From positions 62,001 through 126,000 of the forward strand of contig LVLI01000217.1 of NCBI GenBank assembly GCA_001687465.1: a stretch of 64,000 bases of DNA, in the 5' to 3' direction. The stretch comes from Halocafeteria seosinensis. Taxonomy: Eukaryota; Sar; Bigyra; Bicosoecida. Below the pieces are notes generated by a model. It made no database searches. It saw nothing but the letters and a program-made list of their open reading frames with translations, and had not been told where the DNA came from. Of the stretch, positions 1 through 12,122 are shown piece after piece; positions within the stretch are counted from its first letter, which is position 1, and every line of letters starts with the position of its first letter. Position numbers and translations under genes: made by a program.

Positions 1-237
1 TGGTACGTGAAAATGGGGTTTTCGGGGAGTCCTGCTATCTTGCCCTTTAACTCTCCCTTGTCGTTCTTTTTGTAATTTCCAATGGCCGAAATCTTGCGAC
101 ACACTGACTCCTTGTCCCTTGGCTTAGGGCATGTATCGAAAAAGCAAAGCAATCATAAGGGATTTGAAGGGTTTCATCGGAGGGTCCAGTGAAAGTAGAT
201 CCGATAGGTGTCATGTTCCGTAGCCAAGCGTCTCTTA

Positions 238-3200
238 ATGCGTAAATGTGCACTGTTCACTGTTCATACATATACCATCTGCACGCTTTGTCTCATTGCA
301 GTTGTTTCGGATCGAGTCCGTAAGTGCTTCTTAAGAGGGGAAAAACGATGCCATAAGCCTGTTGTCAACTTTAGTACTGTTGCCTTGCGCAGATCGCCTT
401 CTCCTGATTCTTCAACTGCTTTGGTGACGGCTAGTGTGACACCTAGAGGCTCAGGTTCACCTACAGCCACTATGACGTCTACCGGTACCCCGAGTAAGAC
501 TGAGACAAGCACCACCACCGAGACTGCATCCTTGACTCCGACTTCGACACAAACACCGTCGAATACTCAGATAGCGACCCCGAGCCAAACGTCCACAGTC
601 ACCCCTACAGTTACAAAAACGCCTTCACAGACTCCGACTCCCGCAGCATCTCAGTTTTCCACTGAAATCGGAGGATGTCAATGTGTAGTTGATGAAGAAA
701 ACTTCATCAGAGCATGTACTGATTGTCCGAAGAATGTGGATGCGTCCATACGGAACCGGGACGTTAGACCTGTTGGGATCCGCAAGGGTGCCTTCTCCAA
801 TCTAACTAACATTGATGTGGAGACCATGAACCTCGGCGGACTTGGTTTGAAATTTTTAGAGAGGGAGTCTTTTAAAGGTCTAGACAGTATGCGAACCTTA
901 GACTTATCTTCCAACATGATTGTGCGACTCGAAGAATTTACAAACTTTGAGGATTCGCTTCAAGGCGATGCGGACGCAAATCCAACCTCTGATGACCCCT
1001 CGGAGCGACCCGCTGAAGGCTCTAGAGGTGTTTTCCTTGGGCTTCGAAATCTTCGCGAGCTGAGCTTAAGAAACAACCACATAAACTTTATCCGAAGTAC
1101 CACGTTTGGAGGATTAAAACAATTGACCAAGTTGGATTTGAGCAACAATAACATTGACCTTTTGGGCAGCGCATTTCTTGAATTAAGGACCCTCAAGACA
1201 CTTGACTTAAGCAACAATGGTATCCAGCGCATGTATGCAAACGGCAGTCGAGTCAATGATGGGCCCCTTGGTACCGTTTTTGCAACGCCTGACCTTCGGC
1301 GTCTCGAGGAACTCTACCTTCAGCATAACAGTATACCTTTGGATCGGTCTCTTTCAACATTTCGTGAGTCAGGTGATTTTCCTTTCTCGCAGCTACGTTC
1401 GCTGAAGAGGTTGAATCTGTCGAACAATCAGCGCATAAGCTCCGTTGGCTCAGGAAGCAAAGAACTTTTCTATGGCTTGGCACAACTCGAGACGCTTTGG
1501 TTAAAGAATGTCGGATTTCAAGTCGATCCGAGTGATGCCGTATCGTTGTTTACTGCCACACCTGCTTTAAAGCACCTGCATTTGAGTAACGCCCATCAGA
1601 GCATAGTACCACCGGAGCTCTTTTTTGGACTCACGAGGCTCGAGACCCTCAAGTTTGATGACTCCAGTATAAGCAGTATACAGACGGGATCCTTTGCATC
1701 TTTAGAGCGGATGACCAGTCTTGATCTCTCCCACAACCAACTGAGTGCTATTCCGAAAGGAGTTTTCTCGGAGGCGGTAGCCACGTTAGAAACATTATAT
1801 TTGAACAACAACTACATTGATCAAATTGAAGTTGGTGCCTTCATGTATCTGAACAACCTTGCCCATCTGGTTCTGAGCAATCAGAAAGGAGAATCGTTTC
1901 TCATCGAGAAGAACACTTTCGATGGACTAGGGAACCTTCAAGAATTGCATCTCAATAAAGCAAATGTGACGAATGTCAGAAGAGGTGGCTTCAACGGCTT
2001 GGGCTCATGCCAGTTCCTCGACCTATCCTATAATCGATTGACGGATGACCTAAATACGACGTTTGAAGGTATGGGGGCGCTGCAGACACTCAACTTAAAT
2101 CACAATTGGTTCGTCCAACCACTCGCCTTGTTCAATGGACTAAACACTGGAAGTCTCCAACAGTTGAGCATGGTATCTGCATTCGACAACGATCAAGAAC
2201 CCATTCTTACAAGTACTCTTCTCTCCGGGTTGACGACTCTTCGGCACTTATATCTGAACCAAAATACTTTTGAAATGTTCGAACAGAATCCTTTTGCAGA
2301 CTTGACTTCTTTGAGAACATTGAATCTTCGAGGAGTCACTGTGAAGGGGGATGCAACCCTTCCCAGTGGAGTATTCACTGGACTCCAATCTCTTCAGAAG
2401 CTTGACCTCGGAAAATCCAGCTTTTCAGTAATTGATGGCACTCCCTTTAAAGGTGCACATGGAAGTCCCAAACAGCTGATGCGTGTTGATTGGGAAGGCG
2501 GTCATCTGTCATCATTGTCTACTGGCTCTTTCTCAGGTCTAGATGGATTGCGAAATTTGAATCTGGATGGGAACAAGCTCGGGCCAGCAATTCTCAGCGG
2601 TGGTTCAGTGCTATCTGGTCTCCCGAGCTTGGAGAAACTTCAAATGAATAAGCAAGAAGGGGGCAAGTCACCGCTGATGAAAAGCAGCTTTAAAGGACTT
2701 AAAAACCTGTTAGAAGTGGAGCTCTCCAGCTCTAATGTGATGTCGATTGAGGAGGACGCCTTCAGTCAGTCCGGTGCAATCGAGAGCGTAGATTTGTCCG
2801 AGAATAAGCTGTCTCGCATCCGAAAGAATGCGTTCCGTGGAGTCAGTTCGCTGATGTTCCTTGACCTCTCAAGCAATGAAATTGATATGATTGATGACAT
2901 AGCGTTTCCCGAAAGGATAGACTTAAGAGAAGTGCAATTGAATTCTAATGCAATTGGGGAATTCCATCTATCTTGGTTGAGAAACGCTCCCTCACTCGAA
3001 CTTCTGAATCTGTCCCACAATAGCATGGAAGGATTTGTAAACGACGCCACTGATAGCCGTTTCGACCGTTTCCATACGTTGACCCTTAATCATAACCAGC
3101 TTGGAGTGATGCAGGCAACCTCCTTTACTGGCTTCCCCAATATGGAAGAACTGGAGCTCAATCAGGGTGGTGTTACGGAGTTCGAAGCTGGAATTTTCTC

Positions 3201-4023
3201 AGGCCTGGATGCGCTGAAATCCGTGTCTGCTGAAGGAAAGGCCGCTTCTAAAGATGACAGCTTAAATTTCCTTTACGCTGAAGATTGGAACACTATGCTA
3301 TCCACCCTTCCTGAGCTGGAATTGGAGGGCAACTGGGGATACTCGCGTCAAGATTGTGAACACCCTCTTTTTATTCGCCCAGCTCCAATACCCCAAGAGA
3401 GGGGAGACCAAACCTTTTGTATTAGAGGCCTTCCTACTCCAACACCTTCGGTGACGCCGTCGCATACTCCGACTCCATCACAAACTCCCTCTTCTACTAG
3501 CACTCCTAGCCAAACCGGGACGGAAACTCCTACACCATCAAGCACGAGCACACCCTCGACTACGGAAACAGAAACAGCGACAACTACACCTACGCGTACG
3601 GGCACTCTTACTCGAACACCTACTGCGACTCCATCTCGAACACCTTCGTCTACTACCACGCCGACGCAGTCATCAACGGTGACTCCAACACGTACACCGA
3701 CGAACACTGTGAGTAACACCCCATCGAAGACGGCTACGTCGACAAGTACCCCAACGAGAACCTCCAGTGTATCACCGTCAGTTACGTCAACCGCGGCAGG
3801 GCCGGACACAGCTGCATCGTCCACATCTGGAGACGGTAGTATCTCAGGCGGTGAGGTGGCAACCGTCGTGGTTGCCGTTATCGTCGTGGTTGGGGTAGCA
3901 TCCGCTGTGGTTTTGTTCGTCAGAAAAATGCGCAGAGGAAGCCACGGTGGAGCCACGGCGCCACGACAACCAGAGTTTGACGACTTTGGCGGCTCTGCTT
4001 ACCAGCCTGACAGGAATGCGTAA
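238..4023 (+). CDS. LRR receptor-like membrane protein with Ser/Thr/Pro stalks
   Basis: A single open frame of 1,261 codons from the first ATG. After a hydrophobic N-terminus (residues about 5-22, possible signal sequence) comes a Thr/Ser/Pro-rich stretch (about 50-135), a cysteine cap ([10 protein letters not shown]...CTDC, about 144-160), roughly 30 or more LRRs of about 24 residues (LxxLDLSxNxIxxIxxxxFxGL, about 175-1010), a second TPS/TPT-rich stalk (about 1063-1190), one transmembrane helix (about 1208-1228), a basic stop-transfer KMRR and a short tail of about 30 residues. Inference: a cell-surface adhesion or recognition protein with an extracellular LRR ectodomain; no kinase or other signalling domain is present. 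The cysteine cap and LRR subtype match the convergent neighbour at 4246-8924, so the two are probably paralogues. The N-terminus is the least certain part: 242-301 and 320-392 look like small phase-2 introns, which would give a different start at 213. Confidence 0.8.
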   Translation: MRKCALFTVHTYTICTLCLIAVVSDRVRKCFLRGEKRCHKPVVNFSTVALRRSPSPDSSTALVTASVTPRGSGSPTATMTSTGTPSKTETSTTTETASLTPTSTQTPSNTQIATPSQTSTVTPTVTKTPSQTPTPAASQFSTEIGGCQCVVDEENFIRACTDCPKNVDASIRNRDVRPVGIRKGAFSNLTNIDVETMNLGGLGLKFLERESFKGLDSMRTLDLSSNMIVRLEEFTNFEDSLQGDADANPTSDDPSERPAEGSRGVFLGLRNLRELSLRNNHINFIRSTTFGGLKQLTKLDLSNNNIDLLGSAFLELRTLKTLDLSNNGIQRMYANGSRVNDGPLGTVFATPDLRRLEELYLQHNSIPLDRSLSTFRESGDFPFSQLRSLKRLNLSNNQRISSVGSGSKELFYGLAQLETLWLKNVGFQVDPSDAVSLFTATPALKHLHLSNAHQSIVPPELFFGLTRLETLKFDDSSISSIQTGSFASLERMTSLDLSHNQLSAIPKGVFSEAVATLETLYLNNNYIDQIEVGAFMYLNNLAHLVLSNQKGESFLIEKNTFDGLGNLQELHLNKANVTNVRRGGFNGLGSCQFLDLSYNRLTDDLNTTFEGMGALQTLNLNHNWFVQPLALFNGLNTGSLQQLSMVSAFDNDQEPILTSTLLSGLTTLRHLYLNQNTFEMFEQNPFADLTSLRTLNLRGVTVKGDATLPSGVFTGLQSLQKLDLGKSSFSVIDGTPFKGAHGSPKQLMRVDWEGGHLSSLSTGSFSGLDGLRNLNLDGNKLGPAILSGGSVLSGLPSLEKLQMNKQEGGKSPLMKSSFKGLKNLLEVELSSSNVMSIEEDAFSQSGAIESVDLSENKLSRIRKNAFRGVSSLMFLDLSSNEIDMIDDIAFPERIDLREVQLNSNAIGEFHLSWLRNAPSLELLNLSHNSMEGFVNDATDSRFDRFHTLTLNHNQLGVMQATSFTGFPNMEELELNQGGVTEFEAGIFSGLDALKSVSAEGKAASKDDSLNFLYAEDWNTMLSTLPELELEGNWGYSRQDCEHPLFIRPAPIPQERGDQTFCIRGLPTPTPSVTPSHTPTPSQTPSSTSTPSQTGTETPTPSSTSTPSTTETETATTTPTRTGTLTRTPTATPSRTPSSTTTPTQSSTVTPTRTPTNTVSNTPSKTATSTSTPTRTSSVSPSVTSTAAGPDTAASSTSGDGSISGGEVATVVVAVIVVVGVASAVVLFVRKMRRGSHGGATAPRQPEFDDFGGSAYQPDRNA

Positions 4024-4245
4024 TAGAATGACCTTAGCGTCAAATAAGAAATTGTACACGTGCGATTTTCTATTTCGTATTTTCATAACTCTTCAAGTGT
4101 GTATTGTCACATATCGCAAGGTCTAGCGTGGTTGCACTAGCTTTTCATATGCCCATTCCAAAGTCAAACCACGGGGTTGCCTTCAAGTATCCTGCGTTTT
4201 ACAATACAGTACAATAATGTCTCTTATACTCAACACATATGAGCC

Positions 4246-7200
4246 TCACGCGTACAGTTTGCTGTGACGTTCTTCAGATAGTCCCTCCGGGAGAGACTCA
4301 ATATTGTTGTTGCTCAAATCCCTGAAGTGCAGTCCCGTAGGACACCGATGAGAGTTACCTACTTCACGCAAACATGCGTTGATCTTACATCATTTGGAAA
4401 TTGGCATCATTCACCCAGTTGACGTGCTTAATGTTATTCGCAGCAAGATTTCTGTGTCACAGAATTTAAATGGATGCGGCGAAGGCAACTCAGAGATTCA
4501 AGTGAAAGACTCACATTGATGTGGTGTCAACTCCGCTGAATGTGGCTTCGGAGAGAGTCTTGATGTTATTGTTTTCCAATGAGCTGCGCAACAAAAAGAA
4601 ATTTTATTGAAGTGTTTACGGAAGGATTTGGTACGAAGTACTTACAGGTGGGTCAGATTCGACATTCCTTCAAATGATCCGGGGAATACCCTTGCAACAC
4701 GGTTGTGAGAAACGTCCCTGCAGAACAATCGTCATGAGCGTTGATAATACTCAAACGATAATACAGTAAGTCGAGAGAACCTACAGGTGCGTCAAGATAT
4801 CGCTGACACTGTCGAACATTGCTGGACGGATCTCAGAGATCCGGTTTTCACCCAAATTCCTGAAAAAAAATTAGGGGTCGTATGCAACAGGCCCACAAAC
4901 AACTTGGACCCTGATGCGGTGCTTACAGTCTTTCCAGGGAAGATAAACCAAAAAAAGCATCAGCGTCCACACTAAGAATGGTGTTTTGGTGCATGCTCCT
5001 GCAAATAGTACAATTGAAATATGCAATTAAAAATTTGCAGGTGCCACCGCCAAGGAACGACACCTTACAAATTTCGAAGACCGCTTAGTCCATCAAAGCT
5101 AAATGCTTCCACCACTAGAACTCTGTTCTCGCTTAAGTCTCTGTATAAACAAGAGGGAGTAAACTCATTCGGCAAAAACAGAGCTGCGTTCGGACTTACA
5201 GATTTGTTAAACTTGGAGTGTTAAAAGAGCGTGCCTTGATTGTTTCGATGCTGTTACGGGATACATCCCTGCGAAACAGCAAGGATTATGTTTGTAGCAC
5301 AAGGGGAGAATGAATTGTCTCCGGGGCAACATACAGAACTTCGAGCGACGACAATACAGAGAAGTGATTTCCCTGAAGTGCCCCAATCAGGTTGTCGGAT
5401 AAGTTTCTGTGGAAGCATTTTTCTACTCTTAGCAACAGGGGCAGAGATAGCTTTAACGAACACTACCAGACGTACAAGGTTTTCACGGTCTCAATTCCAG
5501 AAAAAGTCTGTTCATCTATGGATCGAATGGAGTTGCGGGACAATAGTCTGCCAAACAGCTACACCAGTTAAGACAACTTCACCGCTAATACACCAATAAG
5601 GGGCTACTTACATTTCACCAACGTCCCTCAGACCCTTAAAAGCCTTTGTTTCTAGATGAATCAGGTTGTTGTCTTCCAGATTTCTGCACGCAATCAGAGA
5701 ATGCTTTGTATTTCCGGTATCGGCATCCTAAGAATCACATCCGTACAAAGTGTCAACTTCTTCCGGACCGTTTTCAAAGGCAGTTGACTCAATTTCTTTG
5801 ATTTTACTTTCTTGCATGAACCTGCGGTGGGAGGAAGTATTTAGGTCAGCAAGATATACATTGGACGTTGACCTACAGGTTCACACTTGGCCAGATCTTC
5901 TCAAATGTATGGGCTTCAAGAGTGTCAATTCGGTTCCCGCTTATGTCCCTGAGTTCGCTTAATGGAGATAGAAGTTGATAACCTTTTTACCCCTCACATC
6001 CTTCTTGACTCCTTACACTTCGCAATCCTCGTTGAAGCTATAACACATCGTTTGGAATGAGCCAGCTTCGATAGAACGGATCCAATTCCTTTTCAGGGAG
6101 CTGCTAGGGACATGAAGAGTAGAACGCAGATATACCACAAAGCTTTTAACATTTGCAACGCTTACACCCGGTTTAGAAACGGTGAGCTGAACATCCCTTT
6201 TTTGATCTCGCTTATCTTGTTATTGTCAAGGATTCTGCAACCATAGCATTTGGGCTCGAGAGCTCTTCACCCTCACAGGTATATCCGCTGGCAAGATTGG
6301 TATGCCCTCACGCACACTTCGGAGAAGTACAAGTTTCCAAAGGGATTCTTCGTGCTCACATCGGTTACATCATTATTTTGAAGATTCCTGCAAGACAACG
6401 CGTAAGGGCACCGTCTTTTGGAGTAAACCAAAGGACTACTCACAGTGTGCGCAGACCCCGAATGTGAAAACTATCCGCTGTTATGTGTGCTAAGCAGTTA
6501 TGACTCAAATCTCTGGAACATAAGTAAGTACCAAAACCTTAACTCAATACCATTCACCCAAATGCTAGTGTTTGAGCAGCTTACAGTATTCCTCGGTACT
6601 CATCAAAGTTACTGAGCTCAAAAGCGCTAGGCCTCACGCTATTCACTCGATTATGAGATACATCACTGCAAGCGAAACTTTCATAATGGAATCAGCATTC
6701 ATATGCAGCTGCGACCCGCGACCCTAGTACCACACACATTCGCACAATCCGCGGGAGCCGATTGAATACAGGTTGCCCGTGAGTAAACGACGTCAACCGG
6801 TTACCAGAAAGTACACTGCACCAAACCTCTCCTACAATCGAGTGCTGTATGGACGTCAAATTCAAAAGGATACTTACATTTCTTCTAGGTGGTCTAATTC
6901 AGAGAAGGAATAACTCTGAATCGAATTTATTTCGTTGTTACTAAGGTTGCTGCACAGAGTGTAGTTAGTCGGAATCTATCAGAGCTGTCACCACGAGTAC
7001 TTCGATGTACTCACACGTCAATGAGCATGGTTGTGCCTGTGAAGTCCCTATTACTGATGCCCGTGATTTCATTGTGGTTCAGATACCTGCAAGCCGTCTT
7101 GATATAGATTTATCAAGGGATGATAGTTCAACAGATAATTCGAATAGTACTCCACATACAACGACTTCGTTTTGGAGAGCCCACGAAGAATACCATAGGA

Positions 7201-8250
7201 AGAGGACATCAACGAACTAAGCTTATTGTAACTCAAGTCTCTGCATATAACAGAGGAGCATGCGGCTTAATTAGGGCGCAAATGTAAGCAACATACTCTC
7301 CACTCACATTGCAGACGCTTGCACGTTAGAAAGAGGTGTGACCAGTCCGTCAGCAGTCAGGCGATTGTGGCTCAAATCGCTGCAGACAGACGCAACCATC
7401 CTCAATCAGGTGTATACCTAGCACTACCGACTCAACATATCGTCACCGTACATATAGTCCAAGTAGGAAGAAGCCGACAAAAAATCACCAGGAAGTGAAG
7501 TCAGATGGTTCCCAGATAAATCACTGACATTTCCAAAGCAACAAATACCTAGCATGATGGCCTCAACGCAGTATCCACGTGCGCCGGCAAGGCTTACAGC
7601 TCTTTCAAATTCGCCTGGCTATAGAAAAGCCTGAAGTCGATTGAGTCGAGCTGGTTATTGGCAAGAAAACTGCAAGAAAATTTGCTATTGTTGCGTGATC
7701 GATACCGGTCTGCAATACATCGCTTGGCTCTACATACATCTTCTCAAAAGTATCCTCTGGTTTCGAAAATGCAGATGGAGCAATTCGCGAAATATCGTTA
7801 TCATTCAAATTCCTGCCAAAAACATTTGTGCTCGATTTGTGTGATCGGCGCAACATACCTGTACAACTTACACTTCTGCTAACTTCTCGGTACGTCGAAA
7901 AATCCCAGAATCTATCACTCGTAGACGATTTTCTTGAAGCGAGCTGACCTCAAATTCATACCAAGCAGAGTCAATACAATGTAGGGAAGTCAACCACGGA
8001 AACTTCAGACACGTCGAGCAAAACATACAGCTTCTTCAAATTCGCCAGACCTTGCACTACCGTGTTATCCTGGATCTCATCGATAATGTTGTTCGACAAG
8101 TCCCTGTCCATCAACATGTATCCGACGTCAATTACAAGAAAACCCAAATACACCAAGCTAGAGATTTGGATGACATACAGTTCTTCAATCTGTCCAAGCC
8201 CCTTGAAGGCATTGCTTTCAAGAGTTTCCAGGGATAAATCCTTCAACACC
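4246..8250 (-). repeat. Array of 29 symmetric single-LRR exons
   Basis: Exons 4-32 on the minus strand, in coding order: 8179-8250, 8029-8103, 7872-7943, 7738-7812, 7598-7669, 7452-7523, 7308-7379, 7160-7240, 7015-7086, 6878-6949, 6738-6815, 6585-6665, 6444-6512, 6316-6387, 6166-6234, 6017-6100, 5877-5948, 5747-5821, 5612-5683, 5476-5547, 5335-5406, 5200-5268, 5069-5140, 4927-4998, 4785-4859, 4646-4717, 4515-4583, 4389-4451, 4246-4321. Internal lengths are 63-84 nt (mostly 72), always a multiple of three, all in phase 2-2. Any internal exon could therefore be skipped, duplicated or exchanged without a frameshift. Boundaries were chosen so that donor, acceptor, phase and LRR consensus all agree. 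Exons 14 (6738-6815) and 17 (6316-6387) use weaker GTG-type donors and are the least certain. Confidence 0.8.
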
Positions 8251-8924
8251 CTGCATTCGGAAGTATTTCCCACAGTTTCAGGCGAATCCTCAATCTGATA
8301 AGTAGACATGAGAGACGTACATTTTCGTCGGGCCGCTAAGAGAGCTGTCAGAGAACGCATTGCTTCGAATGCCTCGAGCAGCGAGGGCACCGGGTGACTG
8401 TGGGTTGACTTGGCTGCATAACCGAACGCTTTCCAATATTTGGCTTTCCGTTATAAGTTTCCACACGAAGTACGGTACGTACATTGCATTCCCTTCACAA
8501 CCGCTAAGTTCGCAGTTGCTAAAGAAGTACTCATCGTCTAGTTCGCAGTAGCAATTCTGGTTGCGATTCGCCTCCAGTTGATTCTGAAAAGATACTATGA
8601 GGTTGTGGTCGTCTGCTCGTCTGCATCGTCAGAATAGCAGCGAAATACATGCAAAAAAATAATCTACGGAGCTATTACGGCAGCTAAAAGGATCACCCTT
8701 CAACAGCGGCTGGTGTCACATCAGTGGCTACCCATCGCCTGAACAAGGGGCGCGGGAACCCTTTTTGTCGACCCTTCATAACAACCCCCCCAAAATTCTA
8801 GAATCCTTCTGATGACCAAGAAATAAACATGAAAATGTATGTTACAGTGTACATACCCTAAAGAAAAACAGGTGGCAAGACAGGCAAGCCACAAGAGGTG
8901 GCCGACCGTTGTACGCGAGCGCAT
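4246..8924 (-). CDS. Secreted LRR protein, 32 exons, about one LRR per exon
   Basis: Spliced by eye, 32 exons give an 805-residue protein with no internal stop. Exon 1 (8857-8924) codes a signal peptide ending LATCFSLG. Exon 2 (8483-8620) carries the cysteine cap (NCYCELDDEYFFSNCE), closely matching the cap of the LRR gene at 238-4023. Exon 3 (8321-8413) is a transitional repeat. Exons 4-32 each hold one LRR of about 24 residues (for example DLSNNNIESL, NLSNNEINSI). Every intron is phase 2 and splits the codon of the conserved hydrophobic residue just before xLxxN. Introns are 55-85 nt with GT-AG ends, except the first (8621-8856, 236 nt). The stop is TGA at 4246-4248. No membrane helix or stalk is seen, so the product is predicted to be secreted. 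Inference: extracellular binding or recognition protein. Exon coordinates are in the exon-array entry. Confidence 0.82.
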
Positions 8925-10142
8925 GGTTGGTTGGGTAAGATCAAGATAGCAAACGGGGTGGAATTGACCGCCCTGTACAGAATGAGCAAAAAACCACTCA
9001 AGTGGGTCAACTATTTGATGTTGCTTGGGCTAAGCCTTTATCTGGTATCAAACTAGTGTAGAATTCATATACTAGAGGCTGTACACCGGGACATCGGGCC
9101 GTGTCCCGGCTCGGCAGCGAGCATCTCGGGAGTGTGTGCGACAGTTTCTGTACAATTTCTCCCGTCCCCTTTCGTCCCCTTTCGTCGGTGTACGGAAACT
9201 TTACCGTCGGAAAGCTTTTTTGGGTTTGCACAACTCTATGCGTGGGGACCACGAGAATAAGTTTACTTATCCGAAACGACATGCACTTATCTCAACACTC
9301 CACAAGCGTGTGTCGCCGTAGAACACTACTACTACCAGTACAGGAACACTGGACCGTTTGACGCGCTTGAGCAGTCGCATGCAACCTCTTTCTTTCCTCT
9401 AATGCCCTGTTTGTTTCCTCCTATGCGTTTCTAGGCAACGAGGTCGAGGTCTGTGCGCGCTGTCCAGTTCTTCCTCTCCTCAGATGTTTACGTGTTCTTG
9501 AGAATGCTGGCCCAGGCTCCGGCCGATCAAGATTCTCCCGCACCTTCAAGAATCTTGAGCCGGCGCGCCGGGTAAGGTGGTAAGTGAGTCTAACTTGAAG
9601 TACATGGTACCCCCTGCGCAACAAAGTCTGGTACCTGGTACAAAACGTCTGGAGCTGGTAATGTTTGGTTTGGGCGCTGTATCTCAGCACTCCATAGGTG
9701 TATAGAGGATTTTTTCTTTTTTTCATATTGTATTGTAGATTCAATTTGCTACAATGCTGTACATGTACAATCCTAAATTTGTAGAGAATGAAGGATATGT
9801 AGATTAGGCCTTGCAAAAAGCCATTGCAACTCTAAATAGCGAGCGAGTACCCTCATCATTTGGCCAGCGCTTTACCCTAGAAGATTCATGGAAGTCCAAG
9901 GAAACGTATGTGTAGTTTAAGGGTTCGAATACACTCTTCAAATAGAGCATTAGGAGACGGTAAGGGTCGGGTCTTCGGGATGCTACAGTATGCACGGATA
10001 TTTCAAACTTTGGGCCTTTCTGCAGGTGTATTTCGCAATACTTGGTATTCAACAAGATGCATGGATGTCTAAGGAAAGCTACGATTGCTTCAGGTCCAAA
10101 CACGCTCCCCAGATAGGTCAATAAGAGCCGGTGAGGGTCGGG

Positions 10143-10162
10143 CACACACACACACACACACA
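10143..10162. repeat. CA dinucleotide microsatellite
   Basis: About ten uninterrupted CA units lie directly after the second copy of the 90-bp repeat unit. No gene is affected. Confidence 0.9.
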
Positions 10163-10182
10163 AATGTGACAGATAGCCCACC

Positions 10183-10242
10183 GGCCGGGAAGTTGACCGC
10201 ATCCTCTTAACGAGGAGCGGTATGCGCCCGTGTTAAGCAGCG
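10183..10242. repeat. Dispersed 60-bp repeat, copy 1
   Basis: Aligns by eye with 11915-11974 in the same orientation, sharing the blocks GGAAGTT, CCT..AACGA, GAGCG.TAT and CCC.TGTT in the same order and spacing. Roughly 70 percent identity by eye. Probably fragments of one decayed mobile or duplicated sequence; no coding capacity or terminal repeats were recognised. Confidence 0.5.
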
Positions 10243-11914
10243 ACGGGCCCGCTGTTCGGGTCTTCTCCATGTGGACTGCACTTAATACCCTTGACAACGT
10301 CCCTTGTACAGGTACATTCTGAAATTATTAGTGCGCTTGGTTGGGGATCACTAGATTTATGGACGTCGAAGTCCAATTCTTTAGGATGGGAATCCACTGG
10401 CAGTTATGACACACGAGGGCGGTAAGTTTCGGGTCTTTGGGACCTTCAACTTCCCTGGCAACTTTCGCAAAAGCTGATGATGGCCAAACTGCCAGTCACG
10501 TTGATGCACCACAACGTGTATCTGATAAACGTGAAGATGCTGGACCGGTTCCGGGTACGATTCACCCCCTCATGCAGCATAGCGTAGCCTGTAGCAGACA
10601 CGTCTTCCTGCGGAAGAGTTTGTGGGCCAAATTGTGGCCAACTCTTCGACTACTTGAAGATGTTGCGACACTATTATGGTGTTCAACAACTCTTCTGTAT
10701 TTTGACAACGTATACGTCATGGCGTGTTTTCTGGTATTCCCTGAGTCAGATGACCTGACTAGTAGCCAAAATGTATGGTAGACAACGGGGAGACTATTAT
10801 GGAACATGCCAAGACTCAGCGTACATTTCGACCTACCTCGGGCTTTGCTTGATTCCAGCATGCCACTTCGCGCCACATTGCATCATCAGTTAGAGTCCTG
10901 CTCTCGCCTCGAGACGGAAAGACATTTTCATACTTGAAGCTTTCGCGTACATGCTAACGATACTTTTCCTGTGTGTATTGGTGTTGCTCCTGTGGGTCAT
11001 TGCTTCATCTTCAACCATGTGTGGAGATGGGCCAATGGCAGTTAAACCAGTTTGACTTCAATCAATCCGATCGGCACCTTTATCACGTCTTCCCCAAATA
11101 TACAACGAAAATGTCAGGTCTTTTGTTTACAGACTGTACCTCTTCCACCACTTATTCCCCAAAGGCTCTATTAAATCGGTTATGACTTTAAGAACGTAAG
11201 TTACAATGCCCGCCTCGCTGTACAACGGTAAGATGTTACCACCGGATTTAGGTGTTTCTCGAGAATAAGTATCCCCTATACTATATGAGTTAGTTTTGGC
11301 ATTAAAATGCAAGCCCGCAACAAGGTTGAAAACAGAATGAGCAGCTCCTGCTGCCTCATGACTGGAAAACACTCCTCCGCGACTGATGCTAGCGCTAAAA
11401 ACTTTGCACTTTGCTTAAGGGGGCTCTCGTATTTCGGTTGTGCTTGCACATATTCTTCTACAGCAGAGGTCGATGTGAATCATGCAGTAGGTGGGCGTCG
11501 GAGAGACCCCTAGTTCTCGGACCGTTGGAGGGCAAGTCTTGTAGAACTGCCTGACACGCTTCCTGCTCGACAATGACGAAAGTACAGAATCAATCCCATG
11601 CCAAGGGGATACCACCCTATTTTTATCGTTTACTATTACAATCTTATCTCCAGGAAGGTCCACTACCCTGTATTCTATTAACCAGTACCAGAATTTTAGA
11701 ATTCAGTAGTAGTAGTAACTTCTATAAAACTTCAAGTACAGTTGTACTCTTGTACAATTGTACCAGTAAGCTAGCAATAGTGTGTATTATTTATGGCTAC
11801 CGGCTAAGTGGAAACGTAGTTGGGGGATCTTCACGCGGTCGAAGATCTCCCCAGGGCCCTCCTGGATTGCCTACCCCTGCGCTCACCAGTAAGCATACTG
11901 AAAGCCGCTCTGTC

Positions 11915-11974
11915 AAGCCAGGAAGTTTGAGCGCGTCCTTTGTAACGAAGAGCGATATACACCCTTGTTGAATA
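11915..11974. repeat. Dispersed 60-bp repeat, copy 2
   Basis: Direct-orientation partner of 10183-10242, about 1.7 kb away, with the same ordered blocks. The flanks do not align, so this is not simply a long tandem duplication. Confidence 0.5.
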
Positions 11975-12092
11975 ATAACAGTAAAGACCAAACCTACCAT
12001 TATTGGCATATGTTAGGTTGTAGTTTCCAGAACTTCGTGTTATTGCGCAGTTGTGCGTACTTGCTTACCGTATCTGGGTGTCACTGGGGTCA

Positions 12093-12122
12093 CTTGCGAT
12101 CACCGTTCTTGCGACCACCGTT
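12093..12122. repeat. Tandem 15-bp duplication upstream of gene at 12390
   Basis: Two adjacent copies of CTTGCGA(T/C)CACCGTT, differing at one base, followed by the start of a third (CTTGCG). They lie about 270-300 bp before the ATG at 12390 and could be a duplicated promoter element or simple slippage. Confidence 0.55.

Larger units (their letters stand above)
9888..10442. repeat. Three degenerate copies of a ~90-bp unit
   Basis: Copies begin near 9888, 10053 and 10352. Each starts with a T-CATGGANGTC-AAG-like or TTATGGACGTCGAAG-like segment and ends about 80-90 bp later in GGTAAG/GGTGAG followed by GGTCGGG or TTCGGG. The first two copies align over most of their length; the third is more diverged. 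They look like remnants of a tandem or dispersed repeat rather than a gene. Confidence 0.55.

Noticed and set aside
3348-3956. Long minus-strand open frame rich in Val, Gly and Asp
   Set aside because: It is the antisense shadow of the Thr/Ser/Pro stalk coding region; its composition is explained by the repeat codons on the plus strand.
9421-10202. Two minus-strand frames of about 130 codons
   Set aside because: They overlap the degenerate repeats and the CA microsatellite, have no domain-like sequence, and their internal similarity (PDPHRLL/PDPYRLL) comes from the DNA repeats.
10437-10781. 114-codon plus-strand frame
   Set aside because: No ordered protein character, starts within a repeat copy and overlaps a similar open frame on the other strand.
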